Source: Dugong dugon (taxonomy: Eukaryota > Chordata > Mammalia > Sirenia > Dugongidae). From it: a stretch of DNA of 64,000 bases. The stretch spans positions 21,694,501 through 21,758,500 of the forward strand of contig CM057469.1 in the NCBI GenBank assembly GCA_030035585.1. Reading direction: 5' to 3'. Shown here piece after piece: positions 34,430-47,025 of the stretch; positions within the stretch are counted from its first letter, which is position 1; each line of letters opens with the position of its first letter. Both the position numbers and the translations under genes were made by a program. A model generated the notes under the pieces. The model was not told the DNA's origin and searched no databases. It saw only the letters and a list, made by a program, of their open reading frames with translations.

Positions 34430-34617
34430 AAAAGCCGTCACCTGCAGAGGAGCCTGGATGCTGCCAAAGAGATTGCCCAGAAAGAGTTCCCAAGACCCCA
34501 TATCCCTCTACGCTCTGTCCCTTCTCCAGTGCCCTGAACTAGAAGTCGCGGTGTTCATTGCATTGAATTCGCTGCTATGTACATAGAACTACTAGTGCTC
34601 AATAAATATTTATTGTC
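34430..34617 (+). other. Exon-like segment of unknown status, ending in a poly-A-signal-like motif
   Basis: After gtgtgccgcag, a 35-codon frame starts KSRHLQRSLDAAKEIAQKE and stops at a TGA at 34535-34537. An AATAAA follows near 34600. The acceptor lacks a good pyrimidine tract. The AATAAA lies in a phrase (gtgctcaataaatatttatt) that is also typical of the MIR/L2 3' end, which weakens the case. It could be a terminal exon of an unrecognised transcript, a pseudogene scrap or chance. I do not recognise the protein. Confidence 0.25.
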
Positions 34618-34648
34618 TTGAATTTCTGGACAAGACTGGGTTTTGTCC

Positions 34649-34800
34649 TTTTCCTAGTCTGCCTTAGTCTGGAAGCTAAGCTGATATCTGTCCACCATGG
34701 GTGATGCTGCTGATATTTGAATACTGGTGGCATAGCTTCCAGCATCACAGCAACGCCCGAGCCCCTGCAGTTCGACAAACTGACAGACACGTGCGAGGAG
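34649..34800 (-). mobile_element. RTE 5' UTR fragment
   Basis: In reverse: tgtcagtttgtcgaactgca, then gctgtgatgctggaagctatg, gccaccagtattcaaatatc, ccatggtggacagatatcag. This is the same 5' UTR block as at 16126 and 57412. Confidence 0.75.
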
Positions 34801-35574
34801 CGTGCACTACTCTGGTAATAAACATCTCTTCTAAGGAATGCATTTCTTTGCCCTCTGGTTCAGCTCTAAGCACTTCCCAGTGTAGGTATACCCTTTGTCT
34901 CCATAGCTGCAGGTAAAACCCTCCTCGTTTTATTTGCCCTTCAGGAGAAATTGAGAGTATCATTTCCCAGTTTCTGGATTCCAGGAATGAGTGGTAAGCA
35001 CTCTTGGTCCTCTCTTCTCTGACCAGTTCTGTCACAGATTCTCCTTAAACTGTCCCCTCCCCTCGCCCCCTGCCCAGAGCAGTCTTCACGCTGCAGAAGT
35101 TACCAGCAGGCACAGGCATATGTGCTAAGTGTGAGCCAATCCCACCATTTGCTGCACAGCAAGCTGTCTGTTTGGCAGCCACAGATGCTGCTTTTCCTTG
35201 TTTTTAGTGCTTCAGGACTCTTTTTAGAGACTCAGATAAAGGTGCTTATGAGGCACCTTTTCGTCACATTTATGTTGACTCCTTGCTGGGGTAAAGGAGT
35301 AAAGAATGGCCCTTTAAGAGGCTAAAGAGGGAGAGGTGAGGCCCACCCTCTCTAGTAAAAAACAAAACAAAACAGAAAACCTGCCTGTAGTCCCCAGTAG
35401 GTGGGATATGTATTCAACTGTCAACTTGCTGTAAAACCTCCGATGTATAAAACCTACAAATTAGGCAGTAATAAAATCTGATTTACCAAAAGTCCCTTCA
35501 CTTACCAAAACATTCACATAAAAATATATATATGTATTTCTTCAGAATATTTGAAATATAATTGTAGTTAATAA
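34801..35574. other. No recognised feature
   Basis: Unassigned intronic sequence, GC-richer around 35040-35340. Confidence 0.45.
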
Positions 35575-35765
35575 TAACTGTTGCAACTAACAGTCAGGAA
35601 TTGTTGTATATACTTTACCTGTATTCTCATTTAACCCTCAGGCATCCCTAAGAGGTAGATGCTATTATTATTCCCATTTCAAATATAAGGAAACTGAGAC
35701 ATGGAGAGATAATATCACATGCCTAAAGTCCCATGGTTAGTGGATGACAAAAGACATCTGGGGCG
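35575..35765 (-). mobile_element. MIR
   Basis: ttcccatttcaaatataagg, aaactgagacatggagagat, cacatgcctaaagtcccat follow MIR in reverse. Confidence 0.65.
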
Positions 35766-36229
35766 TTAGTTCTTGGCAGAGAGCCTCATGTGTGTGATTT
35801 TACTCAGTATCGTTGGATCTTTGTAAAATTGTAAGTTTAGAAAGGACCTTAGAAAATGACAAAACATCTGTCTTCTGCTTATCAACCTTCAAATAAAATG
35901 TAGAAAAGGCGTAAGAAATCGATTTGTGATCCTCCTACACATAGAATGTAGTTGTTTCATAATATCTGTTAACATATTTGGCAAAGCATGGTTGTTTGCT
36001 CTCAGCCAAACAAGCTGGAGAATGGGGGCTGGCATCATTCCTGGACCTGTGGTAAAGATGTATTTTGTGATGAAATAAGACAGACTCGGGCTGTAATCCT
36101 AACTCTGGAACCTTGAGCAACTTACTTTCTCGGTCATTCATCTGCTCCTTCATTCTTCCAACAAATGCTTATTGTGCTCTAATAATATGCTAGATACTGA
36201 TGAAGCACTAAGGGAAATGGCATCATCAG

Positions 36230-37960
36230 GTTGGGACTGTCAAAAGATCACTTTGGCTGTTGGGTGAAGAATGGATTGTCAGGGAGTTGAGACAGGGAGA
36301 CCAATTAGTGGATTTTTTGGGGTACTGCCAGGCAGGAGATAAAGGTGACCTGGGCTAGTGAAGGTAGAAAGAAATAAACATATTCAACCTATATTTTAGA
36401 GATAGAACTAGTAGACCTTGATTATACATTGGCTGTTGGGATGGAGCTTGAGAGAAAAAGAGAAATCAAAGATGACCCCAGATGACTCCCAGCAACTGAA
36501 TGGAAAAATGTTAACATTTCCTGAGATGAGAAATATAATAGGATAGATAGCCTTGGCATTTGGGGAAAATAAAGAGCTCTATTTAGGGTATATTATGGTT
36601 GAAATTCTTATTAAATATGCAAGTAGAGAGACTATTTAGGTCTGATGTCTCCTATAAGTCTAAAGCTCAGAGAAGAGTCAGGCCTACAGTAATGATTTGG
36701 GAAGTTATCAGTGTACAGATAGTATTTATAGCCAAAGAGTTGGATTATATTCCCACAGCAGTGAGTATAGATATAGAGTGGGGCCCAGGATCAAGTCCAA
36801 GGACTTTCCAGTATTTAGAGGCTGTGTAGAGAAGAAGAAGCTAGCAGAGGTGACAGAGAAGGAGGAATAAGTGATGTAGGAGAACGAAAAAGAGAGAGAG
36901 AGTTTGTCTAATATTGCTTAGAAGTAGAGTTAGCTAAAAATAGAAAGATCCATTGGATTTGATAGCATAGGATTCCTTGGTAAACTTAACAAGAGCATCA
37001 TAAGCCAGACTGAAGTGGATTGAATAGTGAATGATTAAGTGAAGAAATAGGGACAAGTATAGATAAAGTCATGCCAGACATTTTGCTATGAAGGGAAACA
37101 AAGAAATGGAGAGGTAGCTATCTGGGGAGATGGAAACCAAACTTATTTAGAAAAGCTAAAAGGACTATTTGGTAGCATTTAGTGTCCATTAGAAGTTTGT
37201 GATCATAATTTTAAACTGAAATGTATCACTAGGATACTGAGATTGCTCCAGAAACCTTTAGATATTCTGGTGAAAGTACAGAGAAGAAGCTTAGTTCATC
37301 TAAGTTTGAGATTTTACCAGGAGAAGGTTACAGATGGAAGGATGACCATGAAATATGAACTTGATAAACAGGAAAATATCCACAAGAATTGTGTCACTGA
37401 TAGTGAAAAAGTGGTAAAGTCAGTGATTTGGAAATCTTGATGAGGTCAAAGTGGAGGCCTAAAGCAAGCTGGAAGGAGAGGAAGTAGAAGTCAGAAACTG
37501 TGAGTCTTAAAATCAACATTTTGAATGTGTAGTTACTGGTGATAACACAGTCTAGGATGGAATAGCTTGCTAAAGAGAAAAGGAAGAGAAGATTAATGGA
37601 GGTGTGAAGGCAAAGTAGGTAAGGAGCTAGCATGTTGGATGAGCCATTTGTGATTGTTGAAATCAGTGAAGACAATGCCAAAAGTAGTAGGGTAAGGAAT
37701 AGAGAAAGAATGAACTAGAGACTTTAATGAATGATAGCAAACATGAAGATTGAGAAAGGATAGCAATAAGCAGTAGTAATGAGTAACATAGCTAAATCTC
37801 AGGAAATTCAGTGGAGCTTGGAATTTTAAAAGATGAAGGAAAAATAGTTTGAAAGTGGCAAAAGGGAGCAAGGAGAACACCTCTTTCACTTTCTAGCCAT
37901 GAGGTACTGGGAATATAGGAGATAAAACAGCCTCCCAGTGAAGGGATTGAAAATGAATTA
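36230..37960. repeat. Probable ancient interspersed repeat, class not determined
   Basis: Phrases such as gatcactttggctgttgggtg, gagaaatcaaagatgacccca and ccaaggactttccagtattt are familiar from a common mammal-wide repeat. I cannot name its family with confidence. The minus-strand frames at 37394-37889 are part of it. Confidence 0.4.
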
Positions 37961-38262
37961 GTGGTCTTAGAATCACTAATAAGAACTTTGATGCAAGCTT
38001 GTTTTAGAATAACCCTCTTGCAGAAAACAATGATAAAAGCTGGATAAAATACAAGTCACACACAAGAAAGCTATTTGCAGGTATCAGAGAGCAATTAAGA
38101 TATCCAGTCCTTTGGGACCTAGATCTGAGAAAAGGAAAATTCATTAAGCTGATCCATACATTTTCTACCAGATTTTCCTTTGAGGCATTTTTCAATTTTC
38201 ATCTCAGGGCATAGAGATCAAATTGAAAGCATAGGGCTGGACTTTGCTAAAGTATCCCTGGA

Positions 38263-38432
38263 CCCAAAAAAAAAACCAAACCCACTGCCATTGAGTTGAT
38301 TCTGACTCATAGCACAGCCATAGGGTTTCCAAAGCTATAAATCTGTACAGAAGCAGACTGCCACATCTTTCTCCCATGCAGTGGCTGATGGTTTCGAAAC
38401 ACCAGCCTTTCAGTTGGCAGTTCATGGCTTTA
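38263..38432 (-). mobile_element. AfroSINE, variant middle
   Basis: After a poly-A-like run, the tail (aaacccactgccattgagtt) is followed by the variant middle gtacagaagcagactgccac, also seen at 61469. The head is decayed. Confidence 0.8.
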
Positions 38433-39302
38433 AGACAGAAATTGAAATTTGGAGTTACAGAGGCAGCAAGGGTATGAAGGGCAGGATCCTGGAGAAAAGG
38501 GAGCCATAAAGAAATGAACCAACATTGTGCTTGTAATTGCCCCTTGGGCAGTGCCAACTTAATCCACAGGGCAAGAGATGTAGAAACAAAGCATAAAGAA
38601 GCTGTCTCTTGAATAAAAAGTTAGCATAAATTTGGCAGTATCACGAAGCTGGGTAGAATAAAAGTGACGTTCAGTGCCTTCAAGGTGAAGAGGCCATTAT
38701 AAATGCCTTAGGCTTGAAGTTGAGACCCCTGAAAGACAATACTCTTGATGCAAGGGCAGAGAATTAGAGCAGCCCTTAGAAAACCTGAAACCCAGGCTCC
38801 ATTCAGTTAAATACCTATTGAACTGGATGATCTGCTCATATGCTATCTGTCTATTATCAAATCTTCTCTGGAGGAAGACAACATCATCTAGAAACTCTGT
38901 GATTTTTTATCTGAAATATCCATTATTCAATAAAAAATTACCAGCCATGCCAGGGCACAGGAATAAATAACTAAAAGCCAAAAAAAGAAAGAGGACTTTA
39001 GAAACAAATCTACAGAGATCCAGACATGGGACAGGGACTTTGAAATAACTATAGCAAGTATGTTCAAGGACATAGATAGTAAGATGGAGAATTTCACCAG
39101 AAATCTAGAATTTATTTTAAAAAATAACCAAATGGAAATTCTGGGATGGAAAAATGTAATAACTGAAATCTAGAATTCAGTAGAAATGTTTAATTGCAGA
39201 TTAGACACAGAAGGGAGGATTAACAAATTGTTAGTAGAACGTATCCAGAGAAGAATATCACAGAGAAACAAGGATGAAAAATATAGAGAAGAGCAAAAGA
39301 GA

Positions 39303-39526
39303 CAAGGGCTTAGAACTGGTTCATTCCAGTTCAAACCCTTGCTGAGAATTTGCATGTCTAGCAAGTCCCAGAAAGTGATACATAAGAATCACCTGGGGAA
39401 CTTGTTAAAATGTAGATTCTGATTCAGTATATGTTGGGTGGAAATGTAAATTTTCAGAAGGGAACTTGTTAGAAGTGCAAATTCTCAGCAAGGGGTTGAG
39501 CCAGAACAAACCAGTTTGAAGCCCTG
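39303..39526. mobile_element. Short hAT-like element (copy 1) with inverted ends
   Basis: It starts caagggcttagaactggttc and ends ccagtttgaagccctg. The ends are inverted repeats of each other and of the elements at 53970 and 56074. Flanks aaagaga on both sides suggest a target duplication. The interior (aagaatcacctggggaactt, gattctgattcagtat) resembles MER5-type hAT sequence. Confidence 0.65.
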
Positions 39527-40289
39527 AAAGAGAAGTATTGGACATGGTTAAGAAGTCTAATGTAAATACAGTTGGTGTTCAAAAAATGGAAGCAAGAAAA
39601 GAATGAGGCTGAAACAATATATGAAGAGATACTGGCCATACCTTTTCCAAAACTAAAAAAAGACATTGAGAAAATTTACAAACCTCAGGAAAGATTAATA
39701 TGATAAAAAACACATCTAAGCATATTATAGAAAAACTGCTGTAACCAAAGGTAAAGATAAAAATATATATTTTTAAAAATGAAAAAAACCACGTTATATT
39801 CTAGGAAGCAACAATAAAACAAACGACTGAATTTTTAACAGAAATTATGGAAACTAGAAGACAATGTAATGATATCTTTAAAGTGCTAAAAAAAAAAATG
39901 CTAACCTGAAATTCTATGCTTATCAAACATAGCCTTCAAAAATTAAGATAAAGATTTTTTCATACAATCAGAAATGAAGAAAGTTGATTGGCAGCATATT
40001 CATAATAAGACAAATAATAAGGTGAATATTTCAGGCAGAAGCAAAATGATTTTAGATGTAAGCAAAGTAATGAAGGGAGGAATGAAAAGTACTGGAAAGA
40101 GTAAATATATGGACAAATATAAAAAATATTGACAATACAACAAAATACTAATAATGTCTTGTGGGACTTAAAATGCATGTGGAATTAAAATACACGACAA
40201 AAACAGCACAAAAAGTAGGAGGAAGTAAGTAGAGTTAAATTGTGTAAGGTCTTTGCATTGTCTAGGAAGTTGCAGAAGTACCAATTTAA

Positions 40290-40894
40290 GGTTGTTGTTG
40301 TTGTTAGGTGCCATGGAGTCGGTTCCGACTCATAGTGACCCTGTGTATAACAGAACAAAACACTGCCCGGTCCTGTGCTATCCTCATAATCATTGCTATG
40401 TTTGAGCGCATTGTTGTAGCCACTGTGTCAGTTCATCTCTTTGAGGATCTTTCTCTTTTTCACTGACCTCCTACTTTACCAAGCATGATGTCCTTCTCCA
40501 AGGACTAGTCCCTCCTGAAAACATGTCCAAAGTACATGAGTCAGAGTCTGGCCATCCTCACTTCTAAGAAGCATTTGGCTGTATTTCTTCCAAGACAGAT
40601 TTGTTCCTTCTTCTGGCAGTCCATGCTATATTCAATATTCTTCGCCAACACCATAATTCAAAGGCATCAGTTCTTCTTTGGTCCCTCTTATTCATTGTGC
40701 AGCTTTCACACACATATAAGGTGATTGAAAATACCATGGCTTGGGTCAGACTCACCTTATTCATCAAAATGACATCTTTGCATTTTAACACTTTGAAAAG
40801 GTCTTTTGCAGCAGATTTGCCCAATGGAATACGTCATTTGATTTTTTGACTGCTGCTTCCACAGGCATTGATTACGGATCCAAGCAAATGAAAT
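40290..40894 (-). mobile_element. RTE-clade LINE, 5'-truncated, with target duplication
   Basis: It starts gttgttgttgttaggtgcca and runs through the 3' part of the RT region; the frame at 40564-40824 holds MGKSAAKDLFKVL. ccaatttaa is at 40281-40289 and again at 40895-40903. Stops are present. Confidence 0.9.
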
Positions 40895-41990
40895 CCAATT
40901 TAAAGTAGACTCTAGTAATTCAAGGAAATAAGTATTATGTCCAGGATAATTGCTAAAAAAGAAGATTGAACAAATTGAAAACCAATTCTGAGACAATATT
41001 TTATGCTTAAATATATTAGTAATTGTATTAAATGTAAATGGTTTGAATTATCCAATCAAAAGACAAGGATTATTAGGCTGGATTGAAAATATATATATAA
41101 AGTTTGCAAGATACCCACTTTATTTATTAGGGAACAGAAAATTTGAAAGTTAAAGGAATGAAAAATATTCTATATACAATATTAATCAGAAAATTGACAG
41201 AGCTATACTAATAACAAAGTTGGCTTTAATACAAGAAGAATTACTGGAGAAAAAGAAGAACATTTCATAATGATTAAAAAGTCAACACAACAGGAAGCTA
41301 TAACTATCTTAATTTTTATATGGACTTAAAAACAATCCCAAACTATAAAAAACGAAAACTGACAAAACTAAAAGGTGACAGACAAATCTATAATCACAAT
41401 TAGAGATTTGAACGCAACTATCTAAGTAACTAATAGAAGAGGCATACAAAAAAAACAATACAGACAGGGAGATTTGAACAATTAATAAACTTGACCTAAT
41501 TGATGTATATAGAACACTGCAACTAACAAATATAGAGTACACATTCTTTACCAGTGAAATGGAATGTTCACCTAAGTAGATTATATGCTGAGCCATAAAG
41601 CAAGTCTCAGCACATTTCAGAGGATTTAAATCATATAGAGTATGTTTCTACAGTGAAATAAAGTTAAAAATCACAAAAAGATAATTGAAAACATCCATAT
41701 GGTAGGAAATGAAGCAATATAATTCTTGTAATTATGGATCAACAAAGAAATCACAACTAACTAAAAAAAAATTAACTCAATAATAATAATATATCAAAAT
41801 TAATAGAATGCAGCTAAAGTAGAATTTAAAGGTAAAATTTTAGTTCTTGAATACATTAAAAAAGAAGAAACATTGAAAATCAATTATACATCTAAAGAAG
41901 ATTTTAACCTCAAGAAAGTAGGAAGTAAAAAATATTGAACAAAAATTAATGGAATAAAAAACAAATGAATCATAGAGAAATTTAACAAAG

Positions 41991-42008
41991 CCACAAGTTG
42001 ATTTTTTA
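41991..42008. repeat. Left copy of the L1 target-site duplication
   Basis: ccacaagttgatttttta is identical to 49222-49239. Read in L1 orientation it starts with A-rich sequence after TTTT, the preferred L1 endonuclease site. Confidence 0.92.
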
Positions 42009-45000
42009 TTATTATATATGTCTATTCGAGCGACGACCCTTATTTCTCTAGAATATATTCCTAGGAGTGGGATTGCTGGATTGAATGGTGTATCTATTTC
42101 TAGCTTTCTGAGGAAGTGCCATATCATTTTCCAAAATGGTTGTATCATTTTGCATTCCCACCAGCAGTGCATAAGAGTTCCCATCTCCCCGCAGCCCCTC
42201 CAACATTTGTTATTTCCAGTGTTTTTGATTCGTGCCAGTAATGCCGGGGTGAGATGGTATCTCATTGTGGTTTTCATTTGCATTTCTCTAATGGCTAGTG
42301 ATCGCGAGCATTTCCTCATGTGTCTGTTGGCCATTTGAATGTCTTCTTTGGCGAAGTGTGTATTCATTTCCTTTGCCCATTTTTTAATAGGATTATTTGT
42401 CTTTTTGTAGTAGAGGTGCTGGATTTTCTTGTAGATTATAGAGATTAGACCTTTGTCTGACTTGTACTGTCCAAAAATTTTTTCCCAGTCTGTAGGTTCT
42501 CTTTTGACTCTTTTGGTGAAGTCTTTTGAAGAGCATAGGTGTTTGATTTTTAGAAGATCCCAGTTATCTAGCTTATCTGTTGGGTTTTGTGTGTTGATGG
42601 TTATGGTTTGTGTCCTGTTAACGCCATGTATTAAGGCCTGAAGTGTTGGTCCTGTTTTTTCTTCTATGAACTTTATAGTTTTAGGCTTTATATTCAGGTC
42701 TTTGATCCATTTTGAAGTAGTTTTTGTATATGGCATGAGGTATGGGTCCTGTTTCATTTTTTTGCAAATGGAGATCCAGTTTTGCCAGCACCATTTGTTA
42801 AAAAGACTGTCTTTTCCCCATTTGGTGGACTTTGGGCCCTTGTCAAAGATCAGCTGACCGTAGGTGGCTAGATTAACATCTGGGTTCTCAATTCTGTTCC
42901 ATTGGTCAATGTATCTGTTGTTGTACTAGTATCAGGCTGTTTTGACTACTGTAGCTGTATAGTAGGTTCTGAAGTCAGGTAGTGTGAGTCCTGCAACTTT
43001 ATTCTTCTTCTTCAGTAGTGCTTTACTTATTCGGGGCTTCTTCCCTTTCCATATAAAGTTAATGATTAGTTTTTCCATCTCTTTGAAGAATGTTCTTGGT
43101 ATTTGGATCAGGATTGCATTGTATTTGTAAATTACTTTGGGTAGAATTGACATTTTCACAATCCTGAGTCTGCCTATCCATGAGCATGGTATATTTTTCC
43201 ATTTATGTAGATCCCTTTGGGTTTCGTGCAGTAGTGTTTTATAGTTTTCTTTGTATAGGTCTTTTACATCCCTGGTCAGATTTATTCCTAAGTATTTTAT
43301 CTTTTTAGACGCTGTTGAAAATGGTATTGTTTTCCTGATTTCCTTTTCATCGTTCTCCTTACTGGTGTATAGGAATCCAACTGATTTTTGAATGTTTATC
43401 TTGTATCCTGCTACTATGCTGAATCTTTCTATTAGTTCCAGGAGATTTCTCGTGGAGTCTTTAGGGTTTTCTATGTATAGAATCATATCATCTGCAAACA
43501 GGGACAATTTAACTTCTTCATTACCAATTTGGATGCCCTTTATTTCTTTTTCTTGCCTTATTGCTCTAGCTAGAACTTACAGCTCAATGTTAAATAGGAG
43601 TGGTGATAATGGGCATCCTTGTCTTGTTCCTGTTTTTATGGGGAATGTTTTCAGCCTCTCTCCATTAAGAATGATGTTGGCTGTTGGTTTTGCACAGATG
43701 CCCCTTATTATGTTGAGAAATTTCCCTTCTATAGCTATTTGATTGAGAGTTTTCATCAGGAATGGGTGTTGGACTTTGTCAAATGCCTATTCGGCATCAA
43801 TTGAGATGATCATGTGATTCTTTTCTTTCCTTTTATTTATGTGGTGGATTACGCTGATTGATTTTCTAATGTTGAACCATCCTTGCATACCTGGTATGAA
43901 TCCTACTTGGTTGTGGTGTATTATTTTTTTGATATGATGCTGAATTCTATTGGCTAGAATTTTGATAAGAATTTTTGCATCTATATTCATGAGAGATATT
44001 GGTCTGTAATTTTCTTTTTTTGTGACATCTTTGCCTGGTTTTGGTATCAGCGTTATGCTGGCTTCATAGAATGAATTTGGAAGTGTTGCTTCCTCTTCTA
44101 TGCTCTGAAATAGCTTGAGTAGAACTGGTACAAGCTCTTCTGTAAATGTTTTGTAGAATTCTCCAGTGAAGCCATCTGGGCCAGGGCTTTTATTGGTTGG
44201 GAGTTTTTTTTATTACCTTTTCAATCTCTTCTCTTGTTATGGGTCTGTTCAGGTTTTCACCATCACTTTGTTGTAGTTTGGGTAGGCTGTGTGTTTCTAG
44301 AAATTTATCCATTTCCTCTAGGTTTTCAAATTTGTTGGAGTATAGTTTTTCATAATATTCTGTTATAATCCTTTTTATTTCAGTTGGGTCTGTTGTAATG
44401 TCCCCCATTTCATTTCTTATTTGGGTTATTTGCGTCCTCTCCTGTTTTTCTTTTGTCAGTCTGGCCAGTGGTTTGTCAATGTTGTTGATTCTTTCAAAGA
44501 ACCAACTTCTGGTTTTGTTGATGCTTTCTGTTGTTTTTCTGTTCTCTATTTCATCGATTTCTGCTCTGATCTTTACTATTTCCTTTCTTCCAGTGGTTGT
44601 GGGCTGTTTTTGCTGTTCTTTTTCTATTTGTTTGAGTTCTGTAGTTAATGTTTTGATTTTGTCCCTTTCTTCTTTTTTGATATGTGCATCTATTGCTATA
44701 AATTATCCTCTGAGGAATGCCTTTGCTGTGTCCCAAAGGTTTTTGTATGATGTGTTTTCATTCTCATTTGATTCTAGGAATTTTTTGATTCCATCTCTGA
44801 TTTCTTCTATTACCCAGTGATGTGTAAGCAGGGTATTATTCAGTTTCCTTGTCATTGATTTTTTTTCCTTCCTCTTTCTATTGGTAATTTCTACCTTGAT
44901 GGCATTATGGTCAGAGAAGATACTTTGAATTATCTCAACGTTTTGGATCTTGTTGAGGATTTCTCGGTGGCCTAAGATGTGGTCTATTCTGGAGAACGTT

Positions 45001-45596
45001 CCATGTGCATTGGAAAAGAATGTGTACTTTGCAGCAGTTGGATGGAGTGTTCTATATATGTCTATGAGGTCAAGTTGGCTGATTGTGCCCTTTAGGTCTT
45101 CTGTATCTTTGCTGAGTTTCTTCTTAGTTGTTCTGTCCTTTACTGAGAGTGCTGTGTTGAAGTCTCCTACTATCATTGTCGAACTGTCAATTTCTCTTTT
45201 CAGTGTTGTTAGAGTTCGTTTTATGTATTTTGGAGCCCTGTCATTGGGTGCATAGATGTTTATTATGGTTATGTCTTCATGAGGAATCATCCCCTTAATC
45301 ATTATATAGTGTCCTTCTTTGTCTTTTATGGTATATTTTGTTTTAAAGTCTATTTTATATGAGATTAGAATTGCCACTCCTGCCCTTTTTTGGTAGTTGT
45401 TAGCTTGATATATTTTTTTCCAACCTTTGACTTTTAATAAATTCACATCTTTGTTTCTAAGGTGTGTCTCTTATAGACAGCATATTGATGGATCCTGTTT
45501 TCTTATCCATTCCGTCACTCTCTGTCTCTTTATGGGTGCATTGAGTCCATTTACATTCAGTGTAATTATTGATAGATGTGAGTTTTTTGCTGTCAT
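42009..45596 (-). pseudogene. L1 ORF2 (endonuclease, reverse transcriptase, Cys-rich end), broken and truncated
   Basis: The protein is the L1 endonuclease/reverse transcriptase that nicks target DNA and copies L1 RNA. The start at 45596 (MTAKNSHL) places Asn14 in LNVNGLN and Glu43 in ETHL, matching the known numbering of the endonuclease. GDFNT and FSDHNAIK blocks are also present. The RT catalytic FADD lies at 43498-43487. The C-terminal [18 protein letters not shown] cysteine motif is intact. Damage includes a TAA at codon 42 (45473-45471), a TAA at codon 298 (44705-44703), a frameshift near the T-run at 44214-44221, a TAG at 43789-43787, a TAA near 43575 and stops near 42930. The extreme C-terminus is missing. 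It is certainly inactive. Confidence 0.9.
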
Positions 45597-46024
45597 TTTG
45601 TAGTGCTTTTTTTTGTGGTGCTGAAGTTTTCTTTGTTCTTCTTACTCTCTTGTGCTGAGTTACTTTTGTTTGTGGATTTTTTTTTTTCATTTCTTATGTT
45701 TTTGGAGGTTTTGTTTTTGCTGAGACTTTATGTTTTTTTCATCTTTATTTTTATGAGTCGGTTTGTTAACTTTCTTTGCGGTTACCATGAATTTTACCCT
45801 TATCTTTCTAAGTTTGAAGCAGTCTACCATTACTTGGTATCTCCTTGCCTTCCTCTCCATTAGAAGGTTCTATACCTATGCTGTTTATTCCCTCTTTTAT
45901 TGTTTTGATGTTGTTGTCATCCATCGATTGACTGCTCTGATTCCCTGTTGTATTTCTTCTGGTTTTGGATAGTCCGCAAGAGTTCATTTCTTAGATTGGT
46001 ATCTGGCTCATACGATCCTGAGTC

Positions 46025-47025
46025 CTAGGTTCTGCCTGTGGGCTGAAGCTGTTTGTCCTCAGATCGAAGAACTCCCTTCAATAATTCCTGTAAGTTTGGT
46101 TTGACTTTTACATATTCCCTTAGTTTCTGTTTATCTGGAAATGACCTAATTTCACCATCAAATTTGAACGAGAGTTTTGCAGGATATATTATTCTTGGCT
46201 GAAAATTTTTTTCTTTCAAGATTTTATATATGTCATCCCTTTGCCTTCTTGCCTGCATGGTTTCTGCCGAATAATCTGAGCTTAGTCTCATTGTTTCTCC
46301 TCTGTATGTGACTTCTTGTTTTTCACGAGCTGCTCTCAGGATTCTTTGTTTGTCTTTGGTTTTGGCGAGTGTGAATATGATATGCCTTGGTGATTTTCTT
46401 TTGGGGTCTCTTCTATGTGCGGTTCGTTGAGCTTCTTGGATGGCCAGCTTTTCATCTTTCATGGTATTGGGGAAGTTTTCTGTCAGCAGTTCCTCAATGA
46501 TCCTCTCTGTGTTTTCTGTTTTCTCCCCCTGTTCTGGAATGCCAATCACTCGTAAATTTTTGCTTTTAATTGTGTTCCACATAACTCTCAGGGTCTCTTC
46601 ATTTTTCTTTGTTCTTTTTTCTGAGTTTTCCTGAAACAGAGTTGTATCCAAGTGTTTGTCTTCAGTTCCACTGATCCTGTCTTCCACGGTTACAAATCTG
46701 CTTCTCAGCCCTTCTATGACATCATCCATTTCTGAAATCTTGTTGTTTACCTTTTGGATATCCAATTGTTGTTTTTGTTTGATTTATAGTTGTGAATTTA
46801 TTTTGGCATTTTGTTCTTGCATCATCTTCCTGAATTCTTCCAATTTTTTGTCTGTATTTTCCATGAATTTGTCTATTTTTTCCTCATGTTTGTCAGTTTT
46901 TTCCTCAGTTCTTGGAGAATTCCGAGTATTAGAGATTTGAATTCCCTATCAGGTACTTCTAGTGCATTTTCTTCCCTGTCCTGTTTTTGTAAATGTTTTG
47001 ATGTTGTCCGCTGTTTTCTGGGCAT
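46025..47025 (-). pseudogene. L1 ORF1 (RNA-binding chaperone), broken
   Basis: ORF1p coats L1 RNA as a trimer. From the ATG at 47025 an N-terminal segment (MPRKQRTT) leads to a coiled-coil with EKIDKFMENTDKKLEEF. A frame change in the A-run near 46890 and an in-frame TAA at 46786-46784 break the coiled coil. The remaining 246-codon frame holds the RRM and C-terminal domain (NLRVIGIPEQGE, SPRHIIFTLAK, ILKEKNFQPRIIYPAKLSF) and is intact to its stop at 46025. Length and domain order are normal for L1. Inactive because of the breaks. Confidence 0.88.

Noticed and set aside
38204-38557. 117-codon minus-strand frame as a gene
   Set aside because: It runs through an AfroSINE and unassigned flank, so it is a mixed chance frame.
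43392-45255. Long + strand frames (116, 140 and 101 codons) as genes
   Set aside because: They are antisense to L1 ORF2, and their hydrophobic runs mirror the A-rich sense strand of L1.
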